This document shows positions 62,886-64,000 of a DNA stretch of 64,000 nt, in pieces. This DNA is from Laguncularia racemosa (Eukaryota > Streptophyta > Magnoliopsida > Myrtales > Combretaceae). Under the pieces are notes generated by a model. The model had not been told where the DNA came from and made no database searches. It saw only the letters and a list, made by a program, of their open reading frames with translations. The position numbers were made by a program, and so were the translations under genes. Numbering within the stretch: the stretch's first letter is position 1; every line of letters begins with the position of its first letter. The DNA lies in assembly GCA_037954665.1 (NCBI GenBank), contig JBBMOL010000012.1:1116001-1180000 (forward strand). The letters are read 5' to 3'.

Positions 62886-63287
62886 TTGCTCATCCTTACT
62901 ACAACTATACCCTACACAGTAGAGTTGGTGAAACTTAATCTTAGTGGTTCTTCTAATGGTCATATGCACAAAAGGGACCAGCACAATCAATCACATTACG
63001 AGGAAATGAGCAAACCATCGTTTAGTGATGTCAGAGTGCAATATTCTCATTACTACATAAGTATAAGCAATTTATTGGCCGATCAATGGTGTAATAGGAT
63101 CGCAGATCCGGTTTCGTGCCGATCGGTCGGTGATGGTGATACCTGCTCGTCGGTGCTCCGATTCCAAGAGTCATTTGGTTGCTATTTTCCTAGGCAACCG
63201 AACAGGAATTTCTTCTACTTCCAGAACGTACTGAGCTTCTCTGAAGCTTATTTCCAGCATATTTCAACTTCATTTTTCTTGGCATGA
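62886..63287 (+). CDS. Hypothetical 133-residue ORF, unassigned
   Basis: Begins MLILTTTIPYTVELVKLNL and runs to TGA at 63285-63287. The part from 63060 to 63230 is more GC-rich than its surroundings and contains NRIADPVSCRSVGDGDTC. I recognise no domain, no signal peptide and no transmembrane segment. The GC-rich stretch could equally belong to a minus-strand exon, which would have stops. Most likely a chance frame or a gene relic. Confidence 0.2.
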   Translation: MLILTTTIPYTVELVKLNLSGSSNGHMHKRDQHNQSHYEEMSKPSFSDVRVQYSHYYISISNLLADQWCNRIADPVSCRSVGDGDTCSSVLRFQESFGCYFPRQPNRNFFYFQNVLSFSEAYFQHISTSFFLA

Positions 63288-64000
63288 TTTATCAAATAAC
63301 TTCAATCCCATTCCATCAAATCATAAACAATGATATTACGAATAACAATAATAGCATTGTAGGTAATCGAGTTGTTCATCTGACAACTAAAGAATCTAAT
63401 AATTAAACTTATTAAAATTTGAATAGGTTTAAGTTTATGAATGATTTTTAATTTAATCTTGGAAACTAAATTTTTATTTCAATTTGTCCTTACAATTTAA
63501 GTTTAATCTTTACCTTTTAAGCTTAGTATTGTTGTGAAATACTTATTTACAATAATTGCAATGCCCCTTATGGATTTGTGATTTGGAGGAGATTTGAGAA
63601 AGCTATGAATAATTAAAATTTGAAGGAAATTTATGGATTCGTAAAAAGATTTTGGAGAGAGAATGTATGGTATATTTTCTCATTGAGGAGAGAGAAAAGT
63701 TTTACGTTATATATGGTAAAGCGAATCCTTCACTATGAAGTAAAAATGGCGGCTGATTATTATCCATTTACTAGTTGGACTAACATTATTTAATTACTTA
63801 AATTATAGATGAAAATTTATGCATAGCTTAAATAAAATATTTTAAATATAAATATATGTTTTGATTTTTTAATTAATTATCATAAATTTATAATTAAATA
63901 TTTATTTATTTATTTGTTATAAATTACCTAATAAGCTCAAATCTTACCTAATTCTTGTGTTTCATATTTTATTATTATCTAATATAAGACTTTTATTATA
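63288..64000. other. AT-rich spacer to the end of the window
   Basis: Nothing recognisable. A/T tracts and short frames only. Confidence 0.6.

Overview
The window looks like nuclear DNA of a eudicot plant. It has one intact gene with plant-type introns, the GCTCTGATACCA complement of the plant tRNA-Met primer site next to LTRs, an endogenous plant pararetrovirus, chromovirus-type Ty3 retrotransposons, Mutator-like and hAT DNA transposons, and long AT-rich spacers. The species cannot be fixed from the sequence alone.

The only gene I can defend as functional is a full-size PDR-type ABCG transporter at 40982-50745 (+). It has 24 exons, and the joined exons give an uninterrupted 1,419-residue reading frame that resembles Arabidopsis ABCG32/PEC1, the cuticle-associated exporter. 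Everything else that codes is broken.

Layout: 1-5272 is a decayed endogenous caulimovirid (coat, zinc finger, protease, RT, RNase H, second ORF), followed by its non-coding region to about 5978. 5979-14136 is an old Ty3/gypsy element on the minus strand with one complete and one truncated LTR. 16175-17469 is a hAT-type non-autonomous element holding a GC-rich structured patch. 21446-27526 is a 6.1 kb Mutator-like element with long terminal inverted repeats and a 9-bp target duplication. It contains a truncated transposase, a proline-rich ORF, a 91-bp tandem array and a GRF zinc-finger pseudogene on the opposite strand. 28793-29347 is a small hAT-like MITE. 29699-31457 is a giant fold-back element with a near-perfect 9-bp target duplication. 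31467-40700 is spacer and then the ABCG promoter region. About 51360-52600 is a gag-protease remnant of another Ty3 element. 55327-61969 is a structurally complete, CRM-like Ty3/gypsy element on the minus strand with 783/776-bp LTRs and a perfect 5-bp target duplication (ACAAG), apparently inserted into an older LTR-like sequence. 61975-64000 is the rest of that older sequence plus spacer.

The elements are independent insertions and not parts of a pathway. The most unusual object is the composite Mutator-like element: its ends and target duplication are clear, its transposase stops short of the catalytic core, and its interior carries non-transposase coding sequence and a satellite-like array. 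I found no tRNA, rRNA or CRISPR and no evidence of a wholly new system.
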